From NCBI GenBank assembly GCA_964388085.1, contig CAYLZW010000071.1:1-22009 (forward strand): a stretch of 22,009 nucleotides of DNA, given 5' to 3'. The notes below the pieces were generated by a model. The model worked only from the letters and a program-made list of their open reading frames with translations, was not told where the DNA came from and searched no databases. The stretch comes from CAYLZW01 sp964388085. Its GTDB lineage: Bacteria; Myxococcota; UBA727; CAYLZW01. Positions 13,708-20,670 of this stretch are shown here, piece after piece. The position numbers were made by a program, and so were the translations under genes. How positions within the stretch are numbered: position 1 is the first letter of the stretch; each line of letters starts with the position of its first letter.

Positions 13708-15165
13708 ATGGTGCGCCGCCGCACGCTCCGCACGCTCCGCACGCTGTCGACGCTGTTCGCGGCGGTCGTCGTGGCGGCGTGCCCGAAGCCGCTCGACGTC
13801 GTCGCGGGCGGGCCCTCTCAGCTGGCGCCGGACTCCATCGCGGTGCTGCGGCTGCCGAAGGTCGAGCGCGCGGAGGCCGCCGCGCGCGCTTACCTGAAGG
13901 CCAGCCGCGGCGCGAAAGAGCGCTCGGAGCTCGAGTCCATGCTGCGCTTCGTCGTCGCGGGCAAGAGCTCCGGGGCCGCGCTGCTCGGCCTCGCGCGCGA
14001 TCGCTCGCTGCTCGTGTCGTGGCGCCCCTCGGGAGAGCTCCTCGTGTGGCTGCCGGTGAGAGACCCGGCGCTGTTCGACATCGCGCTCGACCGGCTGCTC
14101 GAGGCGCGCGGCGCGGTGCGCGACGAGGACACGCTCGGCGTGCGCGTCTACCGGGACAGCGACGAGAGCGTGGCGATGCTCGCGCGCGTGACGACGGGGG
14201 GCGCGCTGCTCTGGCCGGCGCCGAGGGACGCGCTCGCGGCCGCGGCGCTGCTCGACGCGCTCGCCGCGGGGCGCGTGCGCGGTCGCTGGCCGACGGGGGA
14301 GGAGCCTCCGCCCTCGGACGCGTCCGCCGAGCTGGTGGCGAACGGCGCCGGCGTGGCGCAGCTCTCGCCGATGCTGTCGTCCCTGTTCGGAGGTGCCGCC
14401 GCCGTCACGCGCGCGCACGGCGCGCTTCACGTCGACGACGGTGCCGTGCATCTGCAGCTCGACATCGGGCTGCACGAGGACGCGCGGGCGCGCGTGGCGG
14501 CGCAGGTGGCCGGCGCGCGGGAGCCGCCGCCGCGCTTTTGCGCGCTCGTCCCCGACGCGTTGGCGCTCGCGCGGCTGCCCGTGGCGGTGCTGAAGTCCAC
14601 GGACGACGACGGGCCGCTCGATGAGCTCGAGGGGCAGCTCGCGATCGCGATCGTGGAGCGCGAGGACGGGCCGCAGCCGGGCTGGATCGCGCTCGGGCGT
14701 CCGGCGGGGCTGAGCGCCAGGGAGGAGCTGCTCGCCAGCGTGCGCGCCGCGGGTGTCGTCGAACGACGACGAGAGCCGCTCGGCGAGCGCACGCTGCGAG
14801 TGTTCGCTCCCGAGGGCGCCTCCGAGGACAGCGCCCTGATCGTCATCGCGGAGGAAGACCTCTTCGTGCTCTCGTCGGGCGCCGACAACGCCATCGCGCG
14901 CATCACCGATGAGGGGGCGTGCGACGACGATGACGGCGCGTCGGCCGGCGTCGTGTATCTGCTCGTGAAGCCGCGCGAGCTCGCGGCCACGCTGTCCGCC
15001 GGGCAGCCCGCGGCCGGCCCGGCGTCGCCCGATCCCGTCGCCGCCCTGCGCCGCCTCGCCGGTCGCCTGCCGGACGGCTTCACGCGCCTCGAGGCGAGCG
15101 TGTCCCTCGACGAGGCCGGCGTGACGCTGAGCGCCCGCGGCGATCTCGCTGCCCGGAGCGACTGA
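13708..15165 (+). CDS. Putative lipoprotein of unknown function
   Basis: 485 residues. The N-terminus is basic (VRRRTLRTLRT) with a hydrophobic stretch ending in VVVAAC, where Cys25 fits a lipobox, so it is probably anchored in a membrane facing the periplasm. The first 12 codons include a 9-base tandem repeat (CGCACGCTC) that gives the TLRTLR sequence. The mature part is alpha/beta with motifs such as LAPDSIAVLRLPKVERAE and recurring short hydrophobic strands (SLLVSWRPSGELLVWLPV, SALIVIAEEDLFVLSS). It vaguely resembles large DUF3352-like periplasmic proteins, but I cannot assign a family. An acidic patch (CDDDDGA) lies near residue 410. It sits between the phosphatase and the second kinase on the same strand. 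ATG 13708 was chosen because of the leader peptide. The function is unknown. Confidence 0.75.
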   Translation: MVRRRTLRTLRTLSTLFAAVVVAACPKPLDVVAGGPSQLAPDSIAVLRLPKVERAEAAARAYLKASRGAKERSELESMLRFVVAGKSSGAALLGLARDRSLLVSWRPSGELLVWLPVRDPALFDIALDRLLEARGAVRDEDTLGVRVYRDSDESVAMLARVTTGGALLWPAPRDALAAAALLDALAAGRVRGRWPTGEEPPPSDASAELVANGAGVAQLSPMLSSLFGGAAAVTRAHGALHVDDGAVHLQLDIGLHEDARARVAAQVAGAREPPPRFCALVPDALALARLPVAVLKSTDDDGPLDELEGQLAIAIVEREDGPQPGWIALGRPAGLSAREELLASVRAAGVVERRREPLGERTLRVFAPEGASEDSALIVIAEEDLFVLSSGADNAIARITDEGACDDDDGASAGVVYLLVKPRELAATLSAGQPAAGPASPDPVAALRRLAGRLPDGFTRLEASVSLDEAGVTLSARGDLAARSD

Positions 15166-15212
15166 AGCGAAGCACATGCCGGTGGCGCCGCCCCTCGCGG
15201 CCCGCGACCCGC

Positions 15213-15218
15213 TATGGT
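15213..15218 (+). promoter_or_regulatory. Putative -10 box (TATGGT) of the second kinase gene
   Basis: GC-TATGGT lies 36 bases before the ATG at 15255. The predicted leader of about 30 bases carries a GAGGAG ribosome-binding site immediately upstream of the ATG. No -35 consensus is seen. Confidence 0.3.
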
Positions 15219-15254
15219 GGACGGCGACGGCACGAGACGATCCCCGAGGAGCGG

Positions 15255-16202
15255 ATGCCAGCGGCGCGTAGCAAGAGTGGGCTCGACCACTACGACGTCA
15301 TCGACCGCTTCGCGCTCGGCGGCGCGGCGGAGCTGTACCGCGCGCGCCACAAGCGCACGGGCGACATCGTCGTCATCAAGCGGCTGCGCACGGACCTCGG
15401 CTTCGATCCGGCCGTGAGCGCCGGCTTCTTTCGCGAGACGCAGCTCGCGCTCGCCAGCGAGCACCGAAACCTCATCCGCGCGCTCGAACGAGGCAGCCAC
15501 AACGGCGTCGACTGGGTGGCGGTGGAGCTCGTCGACGGGCAGGACCTCGCGAACCTGCTCGAGCGAACGCGCTCGCGGGGGGAGCGGCTGTCCGTCCCGC
15601 TCGCGTGCTTCATCGTGCGCGAGATGCTCGACGGGCTGGCCTTCGCCTTCAACATCGCCGACGCCACGGGCATGCCCATGGGGCTCGTGCACCGCGACCT
15701 GAACCCTCGCAACGTGCTGCTCGGTTACGACGGCGGCGTGCACGTGGCCGACTTCGGGGCCTCCGTGGCGTCGTTGACCGAGCCCGTCCCCGACGAGATC
15801 GTCGGCTCTCTCGGCTACCTCTCACCCGAGCAGGCGCGGCTCGGACACCTCGACGCCCGCTCGGACATCTTCGCGGTCGGCTGCATCCTCTTCGAGCTGG
15901 TCACGGGCGAGCCGGCCTTCGACGTGGCCGGTAAGCGCGAGACGCACACGCTCAAGCTGCACCAAAAGGGGCAGATTCGAAAGCTGCCGCGCTCGCTGCC
16001 CGAGCAGCTGCGCCTCGTCATCGAGATCGCCTGCTCCCCCGATCGCGAGGACCGCTACCTCTCCGCCGTGCAGATGCGCGACGCGCTCGATCGCATGCTG
16101 CGCGAGGGCGGCGAGCTCGACCTGCAGGAGCGGCTGGCGAAGCTCATGCGCCAGGTGTTCGCGGAAGAGCACGCGCGCACCCGCATCGACGCTGCCGGCT
16201 GA
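15255..16202 (+). CDS. Soluble Hanks-type Ser/Thr protein kinase with divergent glycine loop
   Basis: 315 residues, almost entirely a kinase domain, with no transmembrane segment or sensor domain. K42 (VVIKRL), the probable helix-C Glu E61, HRDLNPRN (catalytic D148), DFG 166-168 and YLSPEQ are present, so it can probably catalyse. Two features are unusual. The ATP loop reads LGGAAELY in place of GxGxxG, and the Lys of HRDxKPxN is Asn150. Similar HRDxxP variants occur in many myxobacterial kinases and are often active. A short helical tail (about 280-315) follows. ATG 15255 was chosen because GAGGAG precedes it by 4 bases. It is the last gene of the co-directional phosphatase-lipoprotein-kinase series and converges with the SRPBCC gene. 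Substrates are unknown; reduced activity cannot be excluded. Confidence 0.9.
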   Translation: MPAARSKSGLDHYDVIDRFALGGAAELYRARHKRTGDIVVIKRLRTDLGFDPAVSAGFFRETQLALASEHRNLIRALERGSHNGVDWVAVELVDGQDLANLLERTRSRGERLSVPLACFIVREMLDGLAFAFNIADATGMPMGLVHRDLNPRNVLLGYDGGVHVADFGASVASLTEPVPDEIVGSLGYLSPEQARLGHLDARSDIFAVGCILFELVTGEPAFDVAGKRETHTLKLHQKGQIRKLPRSLPEQLRLVIEIACSPDREDRYLSAVQMRDALDRMLREGGELDLQERLAKLMRQVFAEEHARTRIDAAG

Positions 16203-16214
16203 CACGGCGCCTTC

Positions 16215-16255
16215 GCGGACCTGGCGGAGGGAACAAGGATGGGTAGGGGGTCCGC
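16215..16255. other. Inverted repeat in the convergent kinase / SRPBCC intergenic region
   Basis: GCGGACC at 16215-16221 pairs with GGTCCGC at 16249-16255 across a 27-base loop, in the 91-base space between two convergent stop codons. It has no T-tract and the loop is long, so it is at best a weak bidirectional terminator. Confidence 0.2.
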
Positions 16256-16293
16256 AGCGAGCTCTTCCTCGTGCGGGGGAGAAGCGCCGCCCC

Positions 16294-17487
16294 TCAGGGA
16301 TCCCGTTTGGCCGCGACGGGCAGCTCACGCTTGAGCGGCAGCGGCCTGCCGCCGACGAGCGCGGCCATCATGGTGAGCGTGATCTGCGTCGGCAGCGCGT
16401 ACACCATGGCGGGATCCTGCTTGGCGAAGTTGCGCATGAGCAGGCTGCCTTGCGCGAGGTCCATGTCGAGGAAGAGGTCGACCTCGGTGCCGCCGTCGAC
16501 CGCGCGCACCGTCCACTGCCAGTGGCCGCTGTCGACGTCACCGCCCGTGATGCGCTCGGTGATGCGCAAGCCCTCGGGGGCCGCTACGTCGCCCTCCTCG
16601 GTGACGGCGGTCTTGAAGCGCACCCGTCCGCCGAAGTAGCCGAACGTGTAGTCGACGGTGCGGCCGTGATCCTTGACCTTCTTCACGAGGTCGAGCTTGT
16701 CGTCGTAGTGGCTGCGGTTTCGGATGGACCAGAGGATGTCGCTCACCGCCCGGCTCACGCGGCGCTTGCTCGTCATCCTCAGGTGGTGGCCCTTCTCGTA
16801 CTGGGTGCGCAGCACGGTGCCGTGCGCCGCGAGCGCGTCCCAGGCGCGCACGGCCTCGGCGCTCGTGTCGGCGACGCGCTCGATCTCGTCCTCGACGTGG
16901 ACCACGCCACGCAGCGACGCGAGCGCGCCGATGACCTCGCTGCTGTCGGCGGCGCCCTTCTCGACCGTGAGGATGAGGTTCACGAAGCCGCTGTGCGCGC
17001 CCTTCGGCTGGTGCAGGTGGTAGAGCATCTGGCAACCGCTGGCGACGTCGCGAAGCTGGTACCAGAAGCGCCCGCCGGTCTCGACGTCGTGAAACACGAC
17101 CACGCCGGGAGAGGGGTGCTCCACGACGCCCTTCATGGTCGGGCTCAACACCACGTCGACGTCGAACTCGTACTCGACGCGCGTGGGCGTCTGCTTCTCG
17201 ATGCGCACGCTCTCGATGCCGCTCCACAGCTTCGGGTAGCCGGCCACGTTCATGAGCGTCCGCTCGATCTCGCGGCAGGAGCGGCGCGAGCGCGTCGCCA
17301 TGAACGCGTCGAAGGGCGAGGTGTTGTGCTTCGGCAGGAAGACGACCTCGCCGCGCGTGGTCAGGTCCAGCAGCCCGCCCGTGGGAACGTCGCGAGGAAG
17401 CGCGCTCCGGAGCGCCGCGGCCTTGGACGGCTCGGCGCTCTGTGCCGCCATGACGAGAGGGAGGACGAGGGACAGCGGGAGATACAA
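16294..17487 (-). CDS. Exported protein with two SRPBCC (START/polyketide-cyclase-like) domains
   Basis: 397 residues. A hydrophobic leader (YLPLSLVLPLVMAAQSA) suggests export, though it lacks the usual basic N-terminus. Two helix-grip domains follow. The first (about 50-195) includes CREIERTLMNVAGYPKLW and VEYEFDVDVVLSPTMKGVV, the typical boundary/aromatase pattern with a conserved Trp. The second (about 225-385) includes VSRAVSDILWSIRNRSHY and GHWQWTVRAVDGGTEVDLFL. SRPBCC domains bind hydrophobic ligands in a deep pocket, so lipid or polyketide binding outside the cytoplasm is plausible; no catalytic residues can be named. The TTG start at 17487 was used because GAGG precedes it and no ATG or GTG lies close upstream in frame; a start at the internal ATG (residue 13) would lose the leader. 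The protease gene lies 98 bases upstream on the same strand. Confidence 0.75.
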   Translation of the reverse strand: MYLPLSLVLPLVMAAQSAEPSKAAALRSALPRDVPTGGLLDLTTRGEVVFLPKHNTSPFDAFMATRSRRSCREIERTLMNVAGYPKLWSGIESVRIEKQTPTRVEYEFDVDVVLSPTMKGVVEHPSPGVVVFHDVETGGRFWYQLRDVASGCQMLYHLHQPKGAHSGFVNLILTVEKGAADSSEVIGALASLRGVVHVEDEIERVADTSAEAVRAWDALAAHGTVLRTQYEKGHHLRMTSKRRVSRAVSDILWSIRNRSHYDDKLDLVKKVKDHGRTVDYTFGYFGGRVRFKTAVTEEGDVAAPEGLRITERITGGDVDSGHWQWTVRAVDGGTEVDLFLDMDLAQGSLLMRNFAKQDPAMVYALPTQITLTMMAALVGGRPLPLKRELPVAAKRDP

Positions 17488-17502
17488 AGGAACCTCGACT
17501 CC

Positions 17503-17508
17503 AGCATA
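17503..17508 (-). promoter_or_regulatory. Putative -10 box (TATGCT) of the SRPBCC gene
   Basis: The minus strand reads GGC-TATGCT, 15 bases before the TTG at 17487. The predicted start site is next to the GAGG ribosome-binding site, giving a leader of under 10 bases. No -35 consensus is seen. Confidence 0.3.
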
Positions 17509-17585
17509 GCCTCTCCTCGACGGGGACCGCCCGCGTCACGTCGAATTGACATGCGCGGAGACGCACGGCGACGGCGGTCGCTGCG

Positions 17586-18767
17586 TCAGCGCAGCTCCAG
17601 CGTGTAGGTGCCCGTCGCACCTGCGTAGCCCTGGACGTCGACGAAGTAGCGCCCCGCGCCGAGCGTCAGGAGCAGCTCCTCGGTGTCGCTCGTGCTCGTG
17701 CTCTGCGCCACGAGCGCGCCGTCGGAGCGCCACAGGTAGAGGTCGAGGTCTCCTTCCTGGTGCTGGAAGTCGATGCGCACGCTGCGCTCGCCCCCGCTCG
17801 TGTCGAAGAGGAACAGATCGCGGTCGTCGCCGCCGGCGATCGAGAGGCTCGCGTCGAAGGGGAGCGCGACGAAGGGTGCCTCGGCGGCGCTGTCGTTCGG
17901 CTCGTAGGAGGCTTGCACGGCGTCCCCGTCGTCATCGCCGCCCACGTCGGCGTCGTCGTCCGCGCCGGCGCCGCCGTCCGGCCCGGCGAGCTCGAGCCAG
18001 GGGAAGCGCTCGGCCAGCACGGGCAGGATGTCGCGCATGGGGACGGCCCGGTTCTCGACGCCGCGTCCGTTCCCCTGCCCGCCGACACCGACGTGGTGCA
18101 GCGCGAACACCGCGTGTGACTCGCTCGAGAACACCGGCGCGCCGCTCGAGCCGCCGAGGGTATCGGCGTCGTGCCCGACCTCCTGCGACACGCGCGTGAC
18201 CTTGCCGGGCGAGAGCCGCTTCACGGGGTCGCAGCCCGGGCTCGCGTAGTAGTCGCAGTTCTGGTGGATGACGTAGAGCGGGTCGTAGCTCTGCGCGTAG
18301 CGCGCCTCGAGCCGGGCGACGCCGACGACGTCACCGGGGCGCTCGGGGCACTGCAAGAGCGCGAAGTCGAGGCCCGGATCGTTGCCGAGAAAGACCGAGC
18401 AGTCCCAGGTGGACTGCTGCGAGCGCGCGACGCCGCTCTCGCGCCGGAACGACACGGTGGCGCCCTCCGCGGCCCAGTCGCCGGGGATGCAGTGCTCGTT
18501 GGTCATGACGACGTCGGGCGCGATGAGGAACGCGGTGCAGCGCTGGCCGCGCGCGGGGATGCTGAGGTAGCCCACCGCCCGGCTGTTCACGCGCTCGGCG
18601 CTGCCCTCCTCGAGGAGCGTGATGTCACGCCAGCCCACGCTGCCGATGATGACGCTGCCCTCGTCTTGTCCCGCGAACAGGCCCGTCTGCTCGTCGGTGT
18701 CGACGGGGGTCAGGCAGCCGAGCGGGAGGAGCGCGAGGAGGGCGGCGGCGGGTGAGCGAGCGTACAT
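17586..18767 (-). CDS. Secreted trypsin-like serine protease with pre-peptidase C-terminal (PPC) domain
   Basis: 393 residues. The leader MYARSPAAALLALLPLGC ends in Cys18, an imperfect lipobox, so it is probably a lipoprotein or secreted. The protease domain (about 60-270) has the chymotrypsin/V8-like triad: H92 in MTNEHC, D134 in DFALLQC and S208 in GGSSGAPV. Several Cys pairs (C77/C93, C123/C140, C171/C179) could form disulfides. An acidic linker of about 40 residues (DDDADVGGDDDGD) precedes a C-terminal beta domain (about 295-393) with DLFLFDTSGG, GDLDLYLWRSDG and YFVDVQGYAGATGTYTLEL, characteristic of PPC domains that aid secretion or substrate binding. Extracellular proteolysis suits a predatory or degradative myxobacterium (inference). 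GAGAGG precedes the ATG at 18767. It is transcribed with, or just upstream of, the SRPBCC gene. Confidence 0.9.
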   Translation of the reverse strand: MYARSPAAALLALLPLGCLTPVDTDEQTGLFAGQDEGSVIIGSVGWRDITLLEEGSAERVNSRAVGYLSIPARGQRCTAFLIAPDVVMTNEHCIPGDWAAEGATVSFRRESGVARSQQSTWDCSVFLGNDPGLDFALLQCPERPGDVVGVARLEARYAQSYDPLYVIHQNCDYYASPGCDPVKRLSPGKVTRVSQEVGHDADTLGGSSGAPVFSSESHAVFALHHVGVGGQGNGRGVENRAVPMRDILPVLAERFPWLELAGPDGGAGADDDADVGGDDDGDAVQASYEPNDSAAEAPFVALPFDASLSIAGGDDRDLFLFDTSGGERSVRIDFQHQEGDLDLYLWRSDGALVAQSTSTSDTEELLLTLGAGRYFVDVQGYAGATGTYTLELR

Positions 18768-19007
18768 GGGAGCCTCTCCGTTTTGTGAGCGGCATCACGG
18801 TGAGGCTTCGTTGCGCAGATCGGCATCGGCGTGCGGGTCGATGAGAGCGCGACCTACCTTGGGTGACGGAGTGGCAGGAGGTAGGAGCGACGGCGCCGTC
18901 GACGTCGTCGCCCGAAGCCGACAAATGCGCGCTGGGCCTCACGCCGGCGGGCTCTGCGGCGGCCGGGCGCCCGGGAGGCGGGAGGCTCTGCCGGCCCGGC
19001 GCGGGTG

Positions 19008-19032
19008 CGAGGCTGTAGGAGAGTCAGCCTCG
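19008..19032. promoter_or_regulatory. Perfect 8-bp inverted repeat (candidate operator)
   Basis: CGAGGCTG, nine bases, then CAGCCTCG: perfect arms centred at 19020, ending 8 bases before the TACGAT -10 box and covering the -35 position. The size and location fit a repressor or activator dimer site for the DUF1015-methyltransferase-DHH unit; a hairpin is an alternative. The cognate regulator is not in the window. Confidence 0.45.
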
Positions 19033-19040
19033 ACGTCGCA

Positions 19041-19046
19041 TACGAT
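19041..19046 (+). promoter_or_regulatory. Putative -10 box (TACGAT) of the DUF1015 operon
   Basis: GCA-TACGAT lies just after the dyad at 19008-19032. The start site would be near 19053, giving a leader of about 70 bases with a GAGGAGG ribosome-binding site at about 19108-19114. Confidence 0.4.
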
Positions 19047-19121
19047 GACGAAAGGATGCGAGCTTCACCTACCTGCGGAGTCGCGCTATCGACCGGGCGG
19101 CTCGGCGGAGGAGGCGTTCGA

Positions 19122-19979
19122 ATGGCGACGGTCCGACCATTTCGCGGTGTCCGCTATCTGCCCGAGCGGGTGGAGCTGTCGCTCGTGCTCGCGCCGGCCG
19201 GCGCCATCGACGAGGCCACCCGAGAGGCGCTGTACGAGCGCGAGCCCCGCAACGCGGTGCGGGTGGTCGCGAGCCGCCCCGAGCCCGGCGAGCCCGAGGA
19301 CGCCCCGGCGCATCGCGCGGCCCTGCACCTCGCGGAGTGGCGTCGGGCGCGGGTGCTCGGCGTGGACGAGCAACCGTCGCTGTACCTGTTGCGCCAGACC
19401 TTCCGACGAGAGGGCGAGGACGAGCGCAGCGTGACGGGGTTATTCGCCGCGCTGCGGCTCGACGCTGAAGCCCGTCGAGACGTGCAGGGCCTCGGCGACG
19501 ATGACGACCCGGCCGCGGCGGCGCAGGTGCAGGCGCAACGCCGGCATCTGTCCATCGCCGGCGTGCACGCCGATCCTGTCGTGCTGCGCTACCGAGACGA
19601 TGGCGGCCGCATCGAGCGCGCGCTGAGCGCCGAGATGGAGGAGCGCGAGCCCGACCTGCGCGCGCGGGCCTTCGGCGCCCAGTTCGAGCTGTGGATCATC
19701 GACGACGAGACCACGACGGCGCGTGTGGCCCGGCAGCTCGAGGAGCAGCCGCTGACGCTGCTCGAGGGGGAGCCGCGCTACCGGGCGGCGCTCGCGCTCG
19801 AGGAGGCGCGCGCCTCGCGTGCGTCCCCGGGCGCCGTCGACAATGAGCCGCTCAGCGTGATGGCGCTCTTCGTCGACGCGGCGGCCGAGGGCGCTGGGTC
19901 GCCGGCGGGCGATCACATCCGGCCGCCGCGGGGCTTTGTGTTCTCGCCGCTCGTGGCGCTCGGTGACGACGATGGCTAG
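19122..19979 (+). CDS. Shortened DUF1015-family protein
   Basis: 285 residues. The N-terminus MATVRPFRGVRYLPERVELS, LAPAGAIDEATREALYEREPRNAVRV and SLYLLRQTF follow the DUF1015 pattern (PFRG.RY, then V.AP, then YE..P.N.VR, then P.lY.y.Q.F). Full-length family members have about 400-450 residues and a central DGHHRYETAL motif. Here the matching stretch reads EGEPRYRAAL (215-224), so the His pair is lost, and the protein ends about 60 residues later. It may be a degenerate or specialised member; the biochemical role of DUF1015 is not established. ATG 19122 was chosen because GAGGAGG precedes it by 8 bases and the family usually starts here. The methyltransferase begins 28 bases after the stop, and both belong to a tight three-gene unit. 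Confidence 0.75.
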   Translation: MATVRPFRGVRYLPERVELSLVLAPAGAIDEATREALYEREPRNAVRVVASRPEPGEPEDAPAHRAALHLAEWRRARVLGVDEQPSLYLLRQTFRREGEDERSVTGLFAALRLDAEARRDVQGLGDDDDPAAAAQVQAQRRHLSIAGVHADPVVLRYRDDGGRIERALSAEMEEREPDLRARAFGAQFELWIIDDETTTARVARQLEEQPLTLLEGEPRYRAALALEEARASRASPGAVDNEPLSVMALFVDAAAEGAGSPAGDHIRPPRGFVFSPLVALGDDDG

Positions 19980-20007
19980 GCAAAGAGGTGGAGCCGTAGG
20001 TGAGCGC

Positions 20008-20670
20008 ATGGCCCTTCTGCCCGAGACCCATCCGCACCTCGCGCACCGTCACGATCACGACGAGCTGGTCGATGTCGTCGTCCAGTCGCACGCCGCCCGC
20101 TTCGACAACCTCTGGTGGGGCTTCGTCGACACCTACGCGCACGCGCATCCCTTCCGCGTGGTCGACTTCGGCACCGGACCGGCGCTGCTCGTGCAGGACC
20201 TCTGCGAGCGCTTCCCCGACGCGGAGATCATCGGCGTCGACGCGCAGCCGGCCATGCTCGCCCGCGCCGCGCGGGTGCTCGAGCCGCTCGAGAACGCGCG
20301 CGTCATCGCGCATGATCTCGCGTCGCCTCCCATCCCCGGGCTCGACGCCGCGCAGACCGATCTCGTCATCGCCTCGATGGTGCTGCACGAGCTGAGCGTG
20401 CCGACCCGCGCGCTCGACGAGGCCTTTCGCCTGCTCGCGCCCGGCGGCACCCTGCTCGTCTACGACTACATGCGGCACCCGCTCTCGACCTGGGCGGGAG
20501 CGGAGCGACCGAGCGAGAGCGAGGCGTTCCATCACTTCACGACGCATTGCCGCTTCACCGCTGACGACTACGCCTGGCTCGTGGAGCAGAGCGGCTTCTC
20601 GGTGCACGAGGTGTTGACCCGTCGCGAGGGCCGCCGTGTCATGATCGCGGCCCGACGACGGGAGCGCTGA
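20008..20670 (+). CDS. Class I SAM-dependent methyltransferase
   Basis: 220 residues. Motif I is VVDFGTGPALLVQDL (51-65), followed by the acidic loop GVDAQPAM, AHDLASPP (102-108) and the motif IV region DLVIASMVLHEL (118-129), then LLAPGGTLLVYDY (142-154). This is a standard Rossmann-fold methyltransferase; the substrate cannot be deduced. A His-rich head (HPHLAHRHDHDE) might bind metal or simply be a start-region feature. ATG 20008 was preferred because AGGTGAG lies just upstream. An earlier ATG at 19972 that overlaps the DUF1015 stop is possible and would add 12 residues. Its TGA overlaps the ATG of the DHH-like gene by one base (TGATG), a sign of translational coupling. Confidence 0.85.
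   Translation: MALLPETHPHLAHRHDHDELVDVVVQSHAARFDNLWWGFVDTYAHAHPFRVVDFGTGPALLVQDLCERFPDAEIIGVDAQPAMLARAARVLEPLENARVIAHDLASPPIPGLDAAQTDLVIASMVLHELSVPTRALDEAFRLLAPGGTLLVYDYMRHPLSTWAGAERPSESEAFHHFTTHCRFTADDYAWLVEQSGFSVHEVLTRREGRRVMIAARRRER

Larger units (their letters stand above)
18768..19121. other. 354-base divergent intergenic region
   Basis: It separates the protease (minus) from the DUF1015 gene (plus) and should hold both promoters. I see a dyad at 19008-19032, a TACGAT box at 19041, and a looser CCTACC/GGTAGG inverted pair near 18853 and 18880. No RNA gene, terminator or convincing ORF was recognised. An in-frame ATG at 19056 could extend the DUF1015 protein by 22 residues, but it lacks family similarity. 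Confidence 0.6.
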
